Source: Acidovorax sp. T1 (GTDB lineage: Bacteria; Pseudomonadota; Gammaproteobacteria; Burkholderiales; Burkholderiaceae_C). Taken from it: DNA of 64,000 nucleotides. The notes under the pieces are model-generated. The model ran no database searches and was not told the origin of the DNA. It saw only the letters and a program-made list of their open reading frames with translations. Position numbers and translations under genes: made by a program. The stretch is taken from NCBI RefSeq assembly GCF_002176815.1, contig NZ_CP021648.1:1682001-1746000 (forward strand), given 5' to 3'. Within the stretch, counting starts at the first letter, position 1. Each line of letters starts with the position of its first letter. Below are positions 62,169 to 64,000 of the stretch, piece after piece.

Positions 62169-62858
62169 TCATACGTCGGCCCACATGCGCAGCAGGTTGT
62201 GGTAAGTGCCCGAGAGCGCGATGACCGAGGGTTCCTTTTCGCCATGGGCCTGGCGCAGCTTGAGCAGCGACATGTCCATGTCAAACAGTAGCTGGCGCTG
62301 TTCCAGCCCGCGCACCATGCTTTCCACCCAGAAAAAGCTGCTGATGCGGTGCCCACGCGTGACCGGCGACACCTGGTGCACCGTGCTGCTAGGGTACAGG
62401 ACCATGTCGCCCGCAGGCAGCTTGATGCGCTTTTCGCCCAGGGCTTCGGTGATGACCAGTTCACCGCCGTCGTAGTCCTCTGGCGGGGTGAGGAACAGCG
62501 TGCACGACAGGTCGCTGCGCACCCAGCAGTTGTCTGCCTTCGAGTGCATGACGGCGCTATCGACATGGTTGCCATAGAAGTTGGCGCCATCGCCGTAGTT
62601 ATTGAACAGCGGGTTGAAGATGCGGCGCGGCAACGCCGCCGAAAAGAACAGGGCGTTGCGGTGCAGCGCTTCTTTGACCCGGGCCTGCAGCTGTGCGGAC
62701 AGCGCGCTGCCTTGCGACAGCTGCAGGTTGTTCTTCTGGTACAGGGCCTGGCCGCCAGCACTGCGTTCCCCGTCCACCCAGGGGGCGTCTGCGCCGAGTG
62801 ATTGCCTGAAAAAGGCGATTTCCTCAGGGGTCAGAACGTTCTGGATGTGCAGGAACAT
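62169..62858 (-). CDS. Fe(II)/2-oxoglutarate-dependent dioxygenase (PKHD-type, PiuC/YbiX family)
   Basis: 229 residues. Starts MFLHIQNVLTPEEIAFFRQ. The iron ligands are H and D in GNHVDSAVMHSKA and the distal H in YPSSTVHQVSPVTRGHR. The R in that motif binds 2-oxoglutarate. PiuC-type genes commonly neighbour siderophore receptors, as here. Natural substrate unknown. Confidence 0.93.
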   Translation of the reverse strand: MFLHIQNVLTPEEIAFFRQSLGADAPWVDGERSAGGQALYQKNNLQLSQGSALSAQLQARVKEALHRNALFFSAALPRRIFNPLFNNYGDGANFYGNHVDSAVMHSKADNCWVRSDLSCTLFLTPPEDYDGGELVITEALGEKRIKLPAGDMVLYPSSTVHQVSPVTRGHRISSFFWVESMVRGLEQRQLLFDMDMSLLKLRQAHGEKEPSVIALSGTYHNLLRMWADV

Positions 62859-62885
62859 GGTGCGCTGGCGGTGTAAGGCGGTGGA

Positions 62886-64000
62886 TCAGAAGCGGGTCTT
62901 CAGGCTGACCTGAACCGAGCGGGCCGCGCCAGGAATATAAAACCCACGGTACAGAGCGTCGGCATAGACCTTGTCGGCCAGATTGCTTACGTTGAGCTTG
63001 ACGGAGGTTTTGTCGTCGATGGCGTATTCGACCATGGCATCGATCACGCCAAAGCCGCTGGTATACACCGCCCGCGAGCCCTCGGGGTTTTGCTTGCCAC
63101 GGTAGGTCAGGCCAGCGCCTGCACGAATCTTGGACGTGATGGCGTAGGTGCTCCACACGCTGCCACTGTGCTTGGGTGTCAGCCCTGGGCGATCGCCCTG
63201 CACCTGGGCGCCGCCGCCGTTGCTCGCCAGCACGACGTTGCTGCGGTCGATCTTGGCTTCAGGAATCCAGGTGTGGTTGAAGAACACTTCCCACTTGGGC
63301 GTAATGCGGCCGGCCAGGTTGAACTCCATGCCCGTGGCGTGGCGCTTGCCGGACAGCAGCTGTTGGGTAGAAGCGGTGTCGGGGTCGGTGTTGCGCTCGT
63401 TGTACTTTTCGCTGTAGAACGCGGCCACACCCAGCAGGGCGCGGCGCTCGAACAGCTCGAACTTGCTGCCTATTTCGATGTTGCGGCTCTTCTCGGGTGG
63501 CGTGTTGGCTGTGCGGTTGGTCGTGTTGCTCAGGTTGACGTCGTACTGGTACGTGTCGCCCGAGGTGTTGTACGAGGTGCCGTACGACACGTAGTAAGAC
63601 GACAGCTCATCGGGCTGGAAAATCAGGCCGACGCGCGGACTGAACAGGCTGTCCGACACTTCATTGCTGATCGATCCTGCTGCGTTGCGGTACGACGCCT
63701 TGAAGTCGTCATAGCGCAGGCCACCCACAAGCTTGAGTGTCTCTGTCAGGGACATGGTGTCCTGTGCATACAGGCCCAGGTTGCGCGACTTGAAGGTGTT
63801 CCACTGTACGGGGACGCGACCGTCGGCCACCGATGCGCCATCGTCTGGCGTGCCGACGGTGGTGGTGGGGCGTGTGGTGGTGTTGGCGTAGTTCTGGTTG
63901 CGTTTGGCGTCGTCGTCGTAATAGTCGACGCCGGCCAGCAGCGCATGCTTTTTGCCGCCCCAATTGAAGGTGTTGCTGTAGTCGCTTTGGACTTGCAGGA
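62886..64000 (-). CDS. TonB-dependent siderophore receptor, C-terminal part (gene runs past the window end)
   Basis: About 371 residues are in the window, all from the beta-barrel, and the frame is open to base 64000. TLKLVGGLRYDDFKAS, SLFSPRVGLIFQPDELSSYYVSYGTSYNTSGDTY, ARAGAGLTYRGKQNPEGS-like (KIRAGAGLTYRGKQNPEGSRA) strands and the final VQVSLKTRF with C-terminal Phe are typical of FhuE/Fiu-type receptors. The plug and TonB box lie outside. Adjacent to the PiuC-type gene and served by the TonB-ExbBD genes. Confidence 0.92.
   Translation of the reverse strand, partial: LQVQSDYSNTFNWGGKKHALLAGVDYYDDDAKRNQNYANTTTRPTTTVGTPDDGASVADGRVPVQWNTFKSRNLGLYAQDTMSLTETLKLVGGLRYDDFKASYRNAAGSISNEVSDSLFSPRVGLIFQPDELSSYYVSYGTSYNTSGDTYQYDVNLSNTTNRTANTPPEKSRNIEIGSKFELFERRALLGVAAFYSEKYNERNTDPDTASTQQLLSGKRHATGMEFNLAGRITPKWEVFFNHTWIPEAKIDRSNVVLASNGGGAQVQGDRPGLTPKHSGSVWSTYAITSKIRAGAGLTYRGKQNPEGSRAVYTSGFGVIDAMVEYAIDDKTSVKLNVSNLADKVYADALYRGFYIPGAARSVQVSLKTRF

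Overview
The window comes from a high-GC Gram-negative betaproteobacterium, most likely of the family Comamonadaceae (Acidovorax-like). The evidence is an aroA-cmk fusion inside the gyrA-serC-pheA-tyrA-aroA/cmk-rpsA-ihfB-lapA-lapB gene string, an ompA-ubiG-gph-ssrA string, a phasin gene and many TRAP/ABC-type uptake genes. No rRNA, tRNA or CRISPR array was seen; the only stable RNA recognised is tmRNA.

Layout. (1) 1-13.5 kb is an amino-acid/opine-type catabolic region. A D-amino acid dehydrogenase gene (dadA) is split by a complete IS21-family element with a 9-bp target repeat, and is followed by a catabolic alanine racemase and a RidA protein. Facing it, a minus-strand operon (12387 down to 5301) encodes a periplasmic binding protein, ABC ATPase, two permeases, a three-subunit opine/hydroxyproline-oxidase-like flavoenzyme and a second RidA. 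A divergent LysR regulator controls a spacer with a clear palindromic operator. (2) 13.8-31.2 kb holds housekeeping and transport genes: psd, phasin, a histone-deacetylase-like hydrolase, thioesterase, pncB, a sodium/proton antiporter, a 2-hydroxyacid dehydrogenase, rmuC, a LOG protein, crcB, a TRAP transporter and a fused 5-oxoprolinase/hydantoinase. (3) 31.3-37.5 kb is a complete Mrp/Pha multisubunit cation/proton antiporter operon. (4) 37.6-52.8 kb is the conserved core described above.

(5) 52.8-58 kb is a decayed mobile region at the 3' end of ssrA. It holds an integrase fragment, an IS3-family remnant with a nonsense codon, a 36-bp near-perfect palindrome, an IS4-like remnant and an intact IS110-family element with a structured leader, interspersed with three apparently normal genes. 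(6) 58.2-64 kb is an iron-uptake block: hemP, exbD, exbB, tonB, bfd, an Fe(II) dioxygenase and a TonB-dependent receptor cut by the window end. It carries a Fur-like box and a second palindromic operator.

The most interesting unexplained structure is a dispersed, oriented palindromic repeat of about 50 bp with core AGCGCTT-N(5-8)-AAGCGCT, flanked on one side by TAGCT and on the other by GGC. Nine good copies and at least one degenerate copy lie between 17.1 and 62.1 kb. One is embedded in frame in aroA, one runs into the rmuC start and one abuts the IS110 region. No copy was seen in the first 17 kb.
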